Source: Pontibacter anaerobius (GTDB taxonomy: Bacteria; Bacteroidota; Bacteroidia; Cytophagales; Hymenobacteraceae). From it: a stretch of DNA of 64,000 nucleotides. Numbering within the stretch: the first letter of the stretch is position 1; the number at the start of each line of letters is the position of its first letter. Below are positions 18,483 to 26,968 of this stretch, piece after piece. The translations under genes were made by a program, and so were the position numbers. The notes below the pieces were generated by a model. That model did no database searches and was not told the DNA's origin. It was given only the letters and a program-made list of their open reading frames with translations. Where the stretch lies: NCBI RefSeq assembly GCF_026241195.1, contig NZ_JAPFQO010000003.1, positions 393,419-457,418 on the forward strand, written 5' to 3'.

Positions 18483-19253
18483 ATGACATCTAAACTCGTA
18501 ATGATAGTCCTGTTAGCAGGTAGTTTTTTTATGGCACAGGCACAGCAAAAAGCAAAACCGGAAGATACGGAAGTATGGGAGCCCGTACCCGAAGTTGTAA
18601 AGCCCGGGCAAGTAAATATAGAGGCTCCGGCCGATGCAGTTTTCCTGTTCAATGGCGAGAACCTGGATCAATGGGTGTCTACTAATGACAGGTCCAAGTC
18701 TGCTGGTTGGGCAGTATCGAATGGGGTGATGACTGTAAACAAACAGGCAGGCAACATCGAGACGAAGGAGGCTTTTAAAGACTACCAGCTGCACATTGAG
18801 TGGCGTATTCCGGAAAACATCAACCTGGAGGGGCAGTCGCGGGGGAACAGCGGTATTTTCCTGGCCTCCACAGGCAAAGGCGATGCCGGTTACGAGCTGC
18901 AGTTGCTGGACTCCTATAACAACAAGACCTATGTGAACGGGATGGCAGGAAGTATATACAAGCAGTTTGTTCCGTTGGCAAACCCGGCCAGGAAACCCGG
19001 CGAGTGGCAGAGCTACGATATATTCTGGAAAGCGCCAGAATTTGAAGCGGATGGTTCGCTGAAATCTCCTGCGCGGGTAACGGTGCTGTTTAACGGCGTG
19101 CTGGTGCAAAACAATGTAGAGTTGTTGGGGCCTACGCAGTATATCGGTAAGCCATCCTATAAAAAGCATGGTGCAGCCCCCATAAAGTTGCAGGCGCATG
19201 GCGATAAGAGCGAGCCTATCAGCTTCCGTAATATCTGGATAAGAGAGCTGTAG
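18483..19253 (+). CDS. DUF1080 protein, secreted (long-loop subtype)
   Basis: 256 aa with signal peptide MTSKLVMIVLLAGSFFMAQA. DUF1080 domain about residues 55-256: AVFLFNGENLDQWV, KDYQLHIEWRIPE, SRGNSGIFLASTG, YELQLLDSYNNKTYVNG, and a terminal PISFRNIWIREL. It contains the extra 'GSIYKQFVPLANPARKPGEWQSYDI' type segment also seen in the domain of the protein at 4288, so it belongs to a different subtype from the 8358 and 41364 proteins. Ends the SusC/D-GMC unit. Predicted to cleave a 3-keto-glycoside made by the adjacent GMC complex. Confidence 0.9.
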   Translation: MTSKLVMIVLLAGSFFMAQAQQKAKPEDTEVWEPVPEVVKPGQVNIEAPADAVFLFNGENLDQWVSTNDRSKSAGWAVSNGVMTVNKQAGNIETKEAFKDYQLHIEWRIPENINLEGQSRGNSGIFLASTGKGDAGYELQLLDSYNNKTYVNGMAGSIYKQFVPLANPARKPGEWQSYDIFWKAPEFEADGSLKSPARVTVLFNGVLVQNNVELLGPTQYIGKPSYKKHGAAPIKLQAHGDKSEPISFRNIWIREL

Positions 19254-19632
19254 CAATTCTCTCCGGCCAGTTGCCAGGGAGTACGATCCCTGTAAAATTA
19301 AACCTGAGTTATTGATAGATTGGTTGATTAGTAATAGTTTAAGGTGAATTTGCTGATGATCCTGGTACCAGTAATGGAATCAGGATCATTATGCTTTCTT
19401 TAGCCTGTGAAACAAACTAATTTATACTTTGGCAGCCCGCCGTAAACTTACTCTGCTCCGGATAGGTGGGACTAGGCTGGCTATACTTTGGGAAATGATA
19501 TAAAGTATAAAATTCGTGGAGCAGGGCCCGGTTTTTAAGTAATAGCGATGAAGCTTACCCACTGAGCTTCTACCTTCCGGAGAACAGAGTAAAGCTTTGC
19601 TGTCCCATTTCCGTGAACCATAAAAGCTACTG
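19254..19632. other. Intergenic region before the fucosidase
   Basis: 379 bp. Two hairpins: CAGGGA/TCCCTG at 19275-19292 and ATGATCCTG/CAGGATCAT at 19356-19389 (16-nt loop), the second a possible terminator for the DUF1080 unit. Three AAGTATA/TATACTT words follow at about 19424, 19481 and 19502. No gene seen. Confidence 0.55.
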
Positions 19633-21114
19633 ATGAAGAAGTATAGTTTACTGTTAGCCGCCGCCTTGGCGAGTACCTTCCTTTCCTGTTCAACGAGCAG
19701 TACCAACACTGCAGTGCAGGCTGTTGCCCCGCCACAACCTGTGCTTCCCGTTCCTTCAGAGGCACAAATGGCCTGGCACGAGATGGAGATGAATGCCTTT
19801 ATCCACTTCACAACCAACACCTTTACGGACCTGGAATGGGGCTACGGAGATGAGAGTCCGGCTATTTTCAACCCCTCTCAGTTGGATGCGGAGCAATGGG
19901 TGCGCACACTCAAGGGTGCCGGTTTTAAAGGAGTTATCCTTACCTGTAAGCACCACGATGGCTTTGCGCTTTGGCCTAGCAAGTATACGGAGCATTCCGT
20001 GAAGAACAGCCCCTACAAAGACGGAGAGGGAGACGTGGTGAAAGAGGTAGCGGATGCCTGCCAGAAGTATGGGATGAAGTTCGGCGTGTACCTCTCGCCC
20101 TGGGACAGGAACCGTGCGGATTACGGAAATCCCTCCTACATAGCATACTATAGAAATCAACTCGAAGAAATATTTACCTCCTACGGGCCTTTTTTTGAGA
20201 TGTGGTTTGATGGAGCCAATGGCGGAGACGGTTACTACGGCGGCACCCGTGAAACCCGCAGAATAGACCGTGCTACGTACTACAATTGGCCTGCCACCCT
20301 ACGTATGGTAGATCAGTTGCAGCCTAGCCCCGAGGTGTTGTTTTTCAGTGATGCAGGGCCTGATATACGCTGGGTCGGAAACGAGAAAGGCTTTGTCGGG
20401 GAAACGAACTGGAACACCATCAGCAACGATACGCTGTACGCAGGCAAGGCTGGCATCGAAGACCTCTTGAACACAGGTTCGGCAGACGGCGACAAATGGA
20501 TTCCGGGAGAGGTAGACGTTTCGATCCGGCCAGGCTGGTTTTACCACGCCAAAGAAGACTCGCTGGTAAAGACGCCTGAGAAGCTGTTCGAGATATACCT
20601 GACCTCTGTCGGCCGCGGCTCCACACTACTCCTGAACGTGCCGCCAGACAAACGCGGGCTCATCCATGAAAACGACGTAGAAGCCTTGAAAGGGTGGAGG
20701 CAATTATTGGATGAAGCGTTTAAGACGAACCTGGCAGCGAAGGCAAAAGTCAAGGCCGATACCTTTCGCGGAAAAGCAGCAGCATACGCAGGAGCAAACG
20801 TGACAGATGGCGATAAAGAAACCTACTGGGCAACAGACGATGGAGTAACTTCGGGTACTCTGGAGCTAGATTTAGGCAAAGTACAGCTCGTAAAATATGT
20901 GCTGCTGCAGGAATACATAAAACTAGGGCAACGGGTGAAATCATTCACAGTGGATGTATGGCAGGACAATGCCTGGAAACCTGTGGCTGATGCAACCACC
21001 ATTGGTTACAAGCGAATCCTTAAACTCGAGCAGCCTTCTGCCACAGATAAAATCCGCATCAATTTCACGGATGCCAGGGCAAACCCGGTCATCTCAAATA
21101 TAGAAGTATATTAG
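19633..21114 (+). CDS. GH29 alpha-L-fucosidase lipoprotein with C-terminal discoidin-like domain
   Basis: 493 aa. Lipoprotein leader MKKYSLLLAAALASTFLSC. The GH29 barrel covers about residues 45-365: WGYGDESPAIFNPSQLDAEQWV, GVILTCKHHDGFALWPSKYT, and the nucleophile Asp193 in EMWFDGANGGDG. Residues about 370-493 form an F5/8-type (discoidin/CBM32-like) domain, GANVTDGDKETYWATDDG, likely carbohydrate-binding. Acts by retention on terminal alpha-fucose, and fits glycoprotein or plant glycan decapping. Monocistronic as far as seen; an AAGTATA word overlaps its second and third codons. Confidence 0.93.
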   Translation: MKKYSLLLAAALASTFLSCSTSSTNTAVQAVAPPQPVLPVPSEAQMAWHEMEMNAFIHFTTNTFTDLEWGYGDESPAIFNPSQLDAEQWVRTLKGAGFKGVILTCKHHDGFALWPSKYTEHSVKNSPYKDGEGDVVKEVADACQKYGMKFGVYLSPWDRNRADYGNPSYIAYYRNQLEEIFTSYGPFFEMWFDGANGGDGYYGGTRETRRIDRATYYNWPATLRMVDQLQPSPEVLFFSDAGPDIRWVGNEKGFVGETNWNTISNDTLYAGKAGIEDLLNTGSADGDKWIPGEVDVSIRPGWFYHAKEDSLVKTPEKLFEIYLTSVGRGSTLLLNVPPDKRGLIHENDVEALKGWRQLLDEAFKTNLAAKAKVKADTFRGKAAAYAGANVTDGDKETYWATDDGVTSGTLELDLGKVQLVKYVLLQEYIKLGQRVKSFTVDVWQDNAWKPVADATTIGYKRILKLEQPSATDKIRINFTDARANPVISNIEVY

Positions 21115-21270
21115 GGAAGTGAATCGCAAAGTATAAATAGCCAAACCGGGTGGATTAATTGTTTATCAAGGTATGTAAAGGACGCCCGGTAAACGATTGG
21201 CCTCGGAAAACGACACAAGTATAAAAACTGGGGCCACGACTACGTTGCCCTAATCCATAAAGTATAAAAC

Positions 21271-22248
21271 ATGAGCACCAGACGTAAATTTATTAAGTTA
21301 TCTGCCTTGGGCGCGACCTTTATGAGCGGAGGGTTCCAGTTTGCAAGCGCCTTTGGCGGTTCGCTAAAGACTGCCAAAAGCAACAAGCCCGTCGTGATCT
21401 CCACCTGGGAGCACGGCATCCCGGCCAACGCGGCGGCCTGGAAAATCCTCTCCGGAAAAGGCAGTGCCCTGGATGCCGTGGAGGCCGGGGTGCGGGTGCC
21501 GGAGGCCGATCCTGAGGTGCGTACCGTAGGCTATGGCGGCTTCCCGGACAGGGAAGGTAAAGTCACCCTGGACGCCTGCATTATGGACAAGGACAGCAAT
21601 TGTGGTTCCGTGGCCTTTCTGCAACACATAAAGCACCCGATATCGGTGGCCCGCAAGGTGATGGAGGATACCCCGCACGTGATGCTGGTAGGGGAGGGTG
21701 CCCTGCAGTTCGCCGTGGAGAAGGGTTTTAAGAAAGAAAATCTGTTAACGCCCGCCTCGGAAAAGGATTGGCAGAACTGGCTGAAAGAGTCCAAGTATAA
21801 ACCGGTCATCAACATCGAGAACCACGACACCATCGGCCTGCTGGCGCTGGATGCCAACGGAGACCTGGCCGGCGCCTGCACCACCAGCGGTGCCGCTTAC
21901 AAAATGCACGGCCGCGTGGGCGATTCCCCGATCATTGGGGCTGGTTTGTTTGTGGATAACGAGGTGGGGGCCGCTACGGCCACGGGCCTGGGCGAGGCCG
22001 TGATTCGTATGGTGGGCAGCCACCTGGTGGTGGAACTCATGCGCCAGGGCAACTCGCCCGAGGACGCCTGCCGCCTGGCCGTGGAGCGCATCATATCGAA
22101 ACAAAAAGACGTGAAGGACCTGCAGGTGGGCTTTATTGCGCTCAACAAGAACGGCGAGTATGGCGGTTACTGCATTCACAAGGGCTTTAACTATGCTGTA
22201 CAGGAAAAAGCTGGCGTGAAGCTGATTGATGGAAAGAGTAAGTTCTAA
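21271..22248 (+). CDS. N4-(beta-N-acetylglucosaminyl)-L-asparaginase (Ntn hydrolase), Tat-exported
   Basis: 325 aa. Twin-arginine leader MSTRRKFIKLSALGATF. The precursor is cleaved by autoproteolysis before Thr187 in NHDTIGLLAL, the N-terminal nucleophile of the beta subunit. Other family marks: STWEHGIPANAAAWKIL, GSALDAVEAGV, GDSPIIGAGLFVDNEVGAATATGLGE. The enzyme splits the GlcNAc-Asn bond of glycosylated asparagine, the last step in N-glycoprotein breakdown. Its 3' end overlaps cutC by 20 bp, implying translational coupling. Together with GH92 and GH29 genes it points to N-glycan use. Confidence 0.92.
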   Translation: MSTRRKFIKLSALGATFMSGGFQFASAFGGSLKTAKSNKPVVISTWEHGIPANAAAWKILSGKGSALDAVEAGVRVPEADPEVRTVGYGGFPDREGKVTLDACIMDKDSNCGSVAFLQHIKHPISVARKVMEDTPHVMLVGEGALQFAVEKGFKKENLLTPASEKDWQNWLKESKYKPVINIENHDTIGLLALDANGDLAGACTTSGAAYKMHGRVGDSPIIGAGLFVDNEVGAATATGLGEAVIRMVGSHLVVELMRQGNSPEDACRLAVERIISKQKDVKDLQVGFIALNKNGEYGGYCIHKGFNYAVQEKAGVKLIDGKSKF

Positions 22249-22993
22249 CCCGGTGCCGGTGCTGGAGGTCTGCATCGATTCTGTGGCCTCGGCCTTGGCT
22301 GCTGAGCAGGGCGGGGCCCAGCGGGTGGAACTCTGCGACTACCTGGCCGGCGGCGGCACCACGCCCAGCGCCGGCATGATCGGAGTGGTCCGGCAAAGTA
22401 TAAACATTGGCCTGCACGTGCTCATACGCCCACGGCGCGGTGACTTTTTATATTCGGCTGCCGAATTCGAGATCATGAAGCGCGACATCAGGGTATGCCG
22501 TGAATTAGAAGTGGACGGGGTGGTGATCGGTGCCTTGACCAAAGGCGGAAGTATAGACATGGCTGGCACGCAGGCGCTGATCGAAGCCGCGGGAAGTATG
22601 AGCATCACCTTCCACCGTGCCTTCGACCTGGTGGCAGACCCGCACAAAGCACTGGGCGATTTGCTGCAACTGAACGTGCACCGCCTGCTCACCTCTGGCC
22701 AGCAGGAAACGGCGCTGCAGGGTGCCGACCTGATCCGGGAACTGAACGTACGGGCGGCGGGCAAGCTCATCATCATGCCCGGCGGTGGCGTAACGCCAAA
22801 CAATGTACAGGAACTGGTCACCAGAACCGGGGTGCGGGAAGTACACGCTTCGCTCCGGAAATCAGTGGATAGCGGGATGCTTTTCCGCAAAGACTACCCG
22901 CCCATGTCCGGCAATCGGGTGCTTTCGGAGTTCGAGCAACTGGTGGCCGATGCAGAGCAGGTAACGGCTATGCGTGCAGCTTTTAAAGTATAA
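22229..22993 (+). CDS. cutC: CutC family protein
   Basis: 254 aa TIM-barrel protein, start at ATG 22229 (MERVSSNPVPVLEVCIDSV), overlapping the preceding gene by 20 bp. CutC marks: GGAQRVELCDYLAGGGTTPS, VLIRPRRGDFLYSAAEFEIM, ITFHRAFDLVADP, RLLTSGQQ, IMPGGGVTPNN, EVHASLRK. The family was named for copper homeostasis, but its biochemical role is unsettled. In Bacteroidetes it often sits beside glycan-degrading enzymes, as here; a role in sugar metabolism is possible. Cytosolic, no signal peptide. Confidence 0.92.
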   Translation: MERVSSNPVPVLEVCIDSVASALAAEQGGAQRVELCDYLAGGGTTPSAGMIGVVRQSINIGLHVLIRPRRGDFLYSAAEFEIMKRDIRVCRELEVDGVVIGALTKGGSIDMAGTQALIEAAGSMSITFHRAFDLVADPHKALGDLLQLNVHRLLTSGQQETALQGADLIRELNVRAAGKLIIMPGGGVTPNNVQELVTRTGVREVHASLRKSVDSGMLFRKDYPPMSGNRVLSEFEQLVADAEQVTAMRAAFKV

Positions 22994-23327
22994 CTGTTAC
23001 GGTTAGCTGAGATGGATTATGGGGAGATGCACAATGAGCGTTTTTGCGAGCAACCTTGATGCCTTGGGTATAAGCGTGTTACTAACATTTTGCTGATCAA
23101 AATATCATACATGCCAGAAGCCTGCAAGCGGAAATGCTTGCAGGCTTTTTTGGTCGCGGGCGATGTTGGCTTTGCATGGCAGCACAGAGGTGGCAGTTTC
23201 TTTTTATGACACATAAAGCTGCGCTAAGCACCGTTTCATTCGATTTAATCGTAATTTCATGCTCCCTATACTTTGTGCCGATGCTTGAGTAGAGGTAGCA
23301 TTTGTGTTGATCATACTTACCATATTC
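22994..23327. other. Intergenic region after cutC
   Basis: 334 bp holding the strong terminator at 23118-23151 and, beyond it, an AT-richer stretch with a TATACTT word near 23270 that should contain the promoter of the glycosidase at 23328. No gene seen. Confidence 0.6.
23118..23151 (+). terminator. Rho-independent terminator after cutC
   Basis: Perfect 12-bp stem AAGCCTGCAAGC / GCTTGCAGGCTT, 6-nt loop, followed by T-rich TTTT. Canonical form; about 125 bp after the cutC stop. Confidence 0.9.
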
Positions 23328-26027
23328 ATGAAAAGAACCACCTTCAAGTCAAGTATACTTTTCACCCTTATGGCCTTGGGTGCCTGCCAGTCGCAGAAGC
23401 CTGCGGCCGAGGTTGGCAGAAGCGCCATCTGGCAGTCGGAAGCTTACACTATCTACCCTGACAGCGTGGTGCAGGGGGAATTTGTGGCGCGCGTACTGTC
23501 GCCCACAGAGCTGACCTCAAACTACAAGAGCCCGGCTAACGCCTTCCAAAGCCCACGCGTTACGTTCAAGTTCGCCATCAACGGCCGCGACAACGAGATG
23601 AAGTCCGGCACCGACCACCACTTCAACTGCCTCGGCGGCGACTGCCAGACCCCTGTCATCACTTTCGGGCAGCAGTTTAACGACTCAACCCAGGTGCCCA
23701 ACGATGTATACCTGGCACCCAACACCGAGATGACGGTGCGCCTGGACATGCGCCCGGTGCTGGAGGCTTTCGAGAAGCAGGGGTTTTATACTTCGGCCAC
23801 GGGAGATAAGATCTATAAAGAGGATTTCAAGGGCGTATACATTGCAGGTAACACCGCGCCACTGAGCTGGGACTTCGACAACCTGGGCGGAAAAAAGGAG
23901 GCGGAACTGCAGGACCCGGACGGTAACGGCATCTACGAGATCACCCTCACGCTCAACTCCCCAAAGGATGACAAATCTACCGCCACCCGTTGGGAGCTGA
24001 CAAAAGATGTGGCCGCCTTCCCGCAGTATACTTCCACTTACCCGGTTAGCGATGCGCTGTACAACCTGGCGCTGGAGGAGATGGTAAATGCCGTGGAGCC
24101 AGACAGCACCTTCCGGACGGGCAAAGAGTGGGCTGGCGTCTGGACCCGTGATATCAGCTACAGCATTATCCTGAGTATGGCGCAGCTGCAGCCTAAAGTT
24201 TCTAAGTATAGTCTGATGCGCAAGGTGAAGGATGGCCGTATTGTGCAGGACACCGGCACGGGGGGGGCTTACCCTGTCTCCACGGACCGCATGGTTTGGG
24301 CCGTGGCTGCCTGGGAGGTTTACAAAGCAGCCGGCGACGAGCAGTGGCTGCGCGATACCTACGCCATCATCAAAAAATCCCTGGAGGAGGATTACTTGAA
24401 CGCCTACGATTCTGAAACAGGCATGGTGCGCGGCGAATCATCGTTCCTGGACTGGCGCGAGCAGACCTACCCGCTCTGGATGCAGCCCGCCGATATTTAT
24501 GAGTCTGAGAACCTGGGCACGAACGCCGTGCATTACCAAGCGAACCTGGTGGCCGCAAAGATGGCGGAACTACTGAACGACAAGGAGGCCATCGCTCAGT
24601 TTGAGCAGGTAGCCCAGGGTATAAAGGAGGGTATAAACAAGCTGCTGTGGCAGGAGGAGAAAGGCTATTACGGGCAGTACCTGTATGGGCGCAACTATGC
24701 CGTGCTGTCGCCGAAGGCAGAGGCTTTGGGCGAGGCGCTGAGCGTGCTGTACGGCGTGGCGGATACCGACCGTAGCAAGACCATTGTGGCTAGCACGCCC
24801 GTAACCGATTACGGCATTCCGAGCATTTACCCACAGATACCCGGCATCCCGCCCTACCATAACAATGGCATCTGGCCTTTTGTGCAAGCCTATTGGAGCC
24901 TGGCGGCGGCCAAGGCCGGCAACGAAGAAGCCCTCACCGAAAGCATCAGTGCCATCTACCGCCCGGCTGCCCTGTTCCTGACTAACAAGGAGAATTTTGT
25001 GGCTAGCAACGGCGACTACGCCGGCACGCAGATAAACTCCAGCAACATGCTCTGGAGCCTGGCCGGTAACCTGAGTATGGTGTACAAAGTGTTCTTTGGG
25101 ATGAACTTTGAGGCCGATAAAATCGTGCTGAAGCCGTTTGTGCCGAAGGCCTTCGGCGGAGACCGCAAACTGACCAACTACAAGTATAGAAATGCGGTGT
25201 TGAACTTTGAGATGAGCGGCTATGGCAACGAGATCAAGTCGATCACCATGGATGGCAAGCCGCTGGAGAACGCTGAGATACCGGCAAGTATAACCGGCGA
25301 GCACAACATCAAGATTGAATTGGCAAACAAAGAGGCAGGAGGGGAGAGCAACCATACCGTGGATTATACTGCGCCAGACATGCCAAGGGTAAGCTATACT
25401 CCCAGCAAGCTCAGCTGGCCAACCGTGGAGGGTGCCATGGCTTACCAGGTGCTGAGAAACGGGGAGGAACTGGAGAAAACGGAGAGCACCAGCCTACAGG
25501 TAGATGCCAATGGCTACGCCGAGTATATGGTAATGGCAGTGGATGGGAACGGGGTAACCTCTTTTGGCAGCGAGCCCGTGGCAGTGGTGCCCGACAAGTA
25601 TAAACTGGTGTACGAGCTGGAGAAATCTGCCCCCAAGGCCAGGCTGCCGTACCGAGATTTCTCCGGCACCGGCTTCGTGGAGATCAGCAAGAAACAGAAC
25701 ATAAGTATAAAAGTAAGCATCACCGTGGCAGAGGATGGTGTGTACGCCATCGATTTCCGCTACGCCAACGGCAACGGCCCGATCAACACTCAGAATAAAG
25801 CAGCCATCCGTACGCTTAAGAAAGACGGCGAGTTTGCAGGTACTATCGTGCTGCCGCAGCGTGGCACGGATGAGTGGAACAACTGGGGCTTCACCAACAC
25901 CGTGGAAGTGCCGCTGCAGAAGGGTAGCCATACCTTCACGCTCTCTTTTGAGCCGCACAACGAGAACATGAACGGCGAGGTGAACCAGGCTATGGTGGAT
26001 TACATGCGCGTGGTTAAGATCAGGTAG
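23328..26027 (+). CDS. Six-hairpin (alpha/alpha-barrel) glycosidase lipoprotein
   Basis: 899 aa from ATG 23328 (MKRTTFKSSILFTLMALGAC, lipobox LGAC). Residues about 40-240 are a beta-rich N-terminal region. Residues about 240-640 form an (alpha/alpha)6 barrel with GKEWAGVWTRDISYSIILSM, FLDWREQTYPLWMQPADIYESENLGTNA-type and GIPPYHNNGIWPFVQAYW motifs, resembling the GH63/GH78/MGH1-like clan. Candidate acids are the Asp in WTRD and FLDWRE and Glu in ENLGTN. Residues about 690-900 contain a fibronectin-like segment (YTAPDMPRVSYTPSKLSWP) and a terminal jelly-roll, probably carbohydrate-binding. Family assignment to an exact GH number is uncertain; linkage unknown. Single-gene unit between two strong terminators. 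Confidence 0.78.
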   Translation: MKRTTFKSSILFTLMALGACQSQKPAAEVGRSAIWQSEAYTIYPDSVVQGEFVARVLSPTELTSNYKSPANAFQSPRVTFKFAINGRDNEMKSGTDHHFNCLGGDCQTPVITFGQQFNDSTQVPNDVYLAPNTEMTVRLDMRPVLEAFEKQGFYTSATGDKIYKEDFKGVYIAGNTAPLSWDFDNLGGKKEAELQDPDGNGIYEITLTLNSPKDDKSTATRWELTKDVAAFPQYTSTYPVSDALYNLALEEMVNAVEPDSTFRTGKEWAGVWTRDISYSIILSMAQLQPKVSKYSLMRKVKDGRIVQDTGTGGAYPVSTDRMVWAVAAWEVYKAAGDEQWLRDTYAIIKKSLEEDYLNAYDSETGMVRGESSFLDWREQTYPLWMQPADIYESENLGTNAVHYQANLVAAKMAELLNDKEAIAQFEQVAQGIKEGINKLLWQEEKGYYGQYLYGRNYAVLSPKAEALGEALSVLYGVADTDRSKTIVASTPVTDYGIPSIYPQIPGIPPYHNNGIWPFVQAYWSLAAAKAGNEEALTESISAIYRPAALFLTNKENFVASNGDYAGTQINSSNMLWSLAGNLSMVYKVFFGMNFEADKIVLKPFVPKAFGGDRKLTNYKYRNAVLNFEMSGYGNEIKSITMDGKPLENAEIPASITGEHNIKIELANKEAGGESNHTVDYTAPDMPRVSYTPSKLSWPTVEGAMAYQVLRNGEELEKTESTSLQVDANGYAEYMVMAVDGNGVTSFGSEPVAVVPDKYKLVYELEKSAPKARLPYRDFSGTGFVEISKKQNISIKVSITVAEDGVYAIDFRYANGNGPINTQNKAAIRTLKKDGEFAGTIVLPQRGTDEWNNWGFTNTVEVPLQKGSHTFTLSFEPHNENMNGEVNQAMVDYMRVVKIR

Positions 26028-26054
26028 CCTTACAAAGTATAAACAGGAATCAGG

Positions 26055-26095
26055 AGCGCCTGCAGCCTAGCGGTTGCAGGCGCTTTCGTTTTTAT
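26055..26095 (+). terminator. Rho-independent terminator after the six-hairpin glycosidase
   Basis: Perfect 10-bp stem AGCGCCTGCA / TGCAGGCGCT followed by TTCGTTTTTAT; 28 bp after the stop codon. Confidence 0.85.
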
Positions 26096-26422
26096 ACTTT
26101 AGGGTAACAAATTGAGCAGCTTTTAGGGTTTATCGGGACAAGCTTATCTTAAAACCTATAGGTTATACAAATACCTTTCTTAACCTGAGCAGCTTTTGCA
26201 TTAGGCGAAAAGCCTGTATTTTATAGTTTAGCCAAATGTATCCCCTTAAAGTAAATAAAGGATTGACTAGTTGTTTGTTGCCTGTTTTTTTGTTTGATTA
26301 GTGGTATATTATACAAAGTCAATATAGAAGCTGTTTTTTTACATACTACAGGGTTTCTGTTCGGAGGTTGTTTTGTAGGTAGTGTGTTGTAATTCAATAT
26401 TTTGTGGTTTTTTTATTTAAAT

Positions 26423-26440
26423 TGCTAAAATGATTTAGCA
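26423..26440. promoter_or_regulatory. Putative LacI-type operator, site 3 (GH2)
   Basis: TGCTAAAATGATTTAGCA: perfect 7-bp arms TGCTAAA/TTTAGCA around a 4-nt spacer, matching the spacing of sites at 805, 10938 and 34161. The nearest downstream gene is the GH2 enzyme. Confidence 0.5.
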
Positions 26441-26968
26441 TAATGGTATGGGGAGGCTTGTGCTGAAAGTGTGGAGTTGTTTTAAGGTAATGGCAGATTA
26501 AAGCCTGCTATCAACGGAAGAGGCAAGGGATCATATTTGTGTGATAAAGTAAAATCAGCACAGTTTGGCGTCCGGAGTTGGATGTAGGCATTGATCGAGT
26601 GCTAACAGGCAGAGGCTGCACTTACATGGAATGTTGCAGGAGTGAATCAACTGAAAGTAATAGCCGGAATGGCTGGCTTATCAAAGTTGTGTAACATGAT
26701 AGTTTGGGTGAAAATGTCCCATCAAGCAATCAGGCGCTTTTGATTGAGCTTTTTTACTTCTCATGAGAACACCAAAGTACTTTTTTATGAAAGCTGTACA
26801 GGACCTTGGCTGGCGCATCGAACCGATTACCTGTCGCATAAGTCTGACATCAGTTCTGCCGTGTACTGGTGCCGGACTTAGCCGCACGCCCATTTCCTCT
26901 GCGTTCTAAGTATAAACCGAAAGCCATCTGAAATCAGAATAAGACCAACTATATTATTGAGGAAACAA

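Larger units (their letters stand above)
26028..26968. other. Long intergenic region upstream of GH2
   Basis: 941 bp with no convincing gene; the short frames here lack coding character. It holds a terminator (26055-26095), an AT-rich stretch, and operator-like site 3 (26423-26440). From that site to the GH2 start is about 530 bp, unusually long for this locus, so a long leader RNA or a small unrecognised gene is possible. An AAGTATA word lies near 26909. Confidence 0.6.

Noticed and set aside
22300..22350. AAGTATA as a simple -10 promoter element
   Set aside because: The word occurs in both orientations and often inside genes in fixed codon frames, which promoters would not explain.
26681..26893. 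70-aa minus-strand frame in the GH2 upstream gap
   Set aside because: No ribosome site, no recognisable motif and composition unlike neighbouring genes; it looks like chance.
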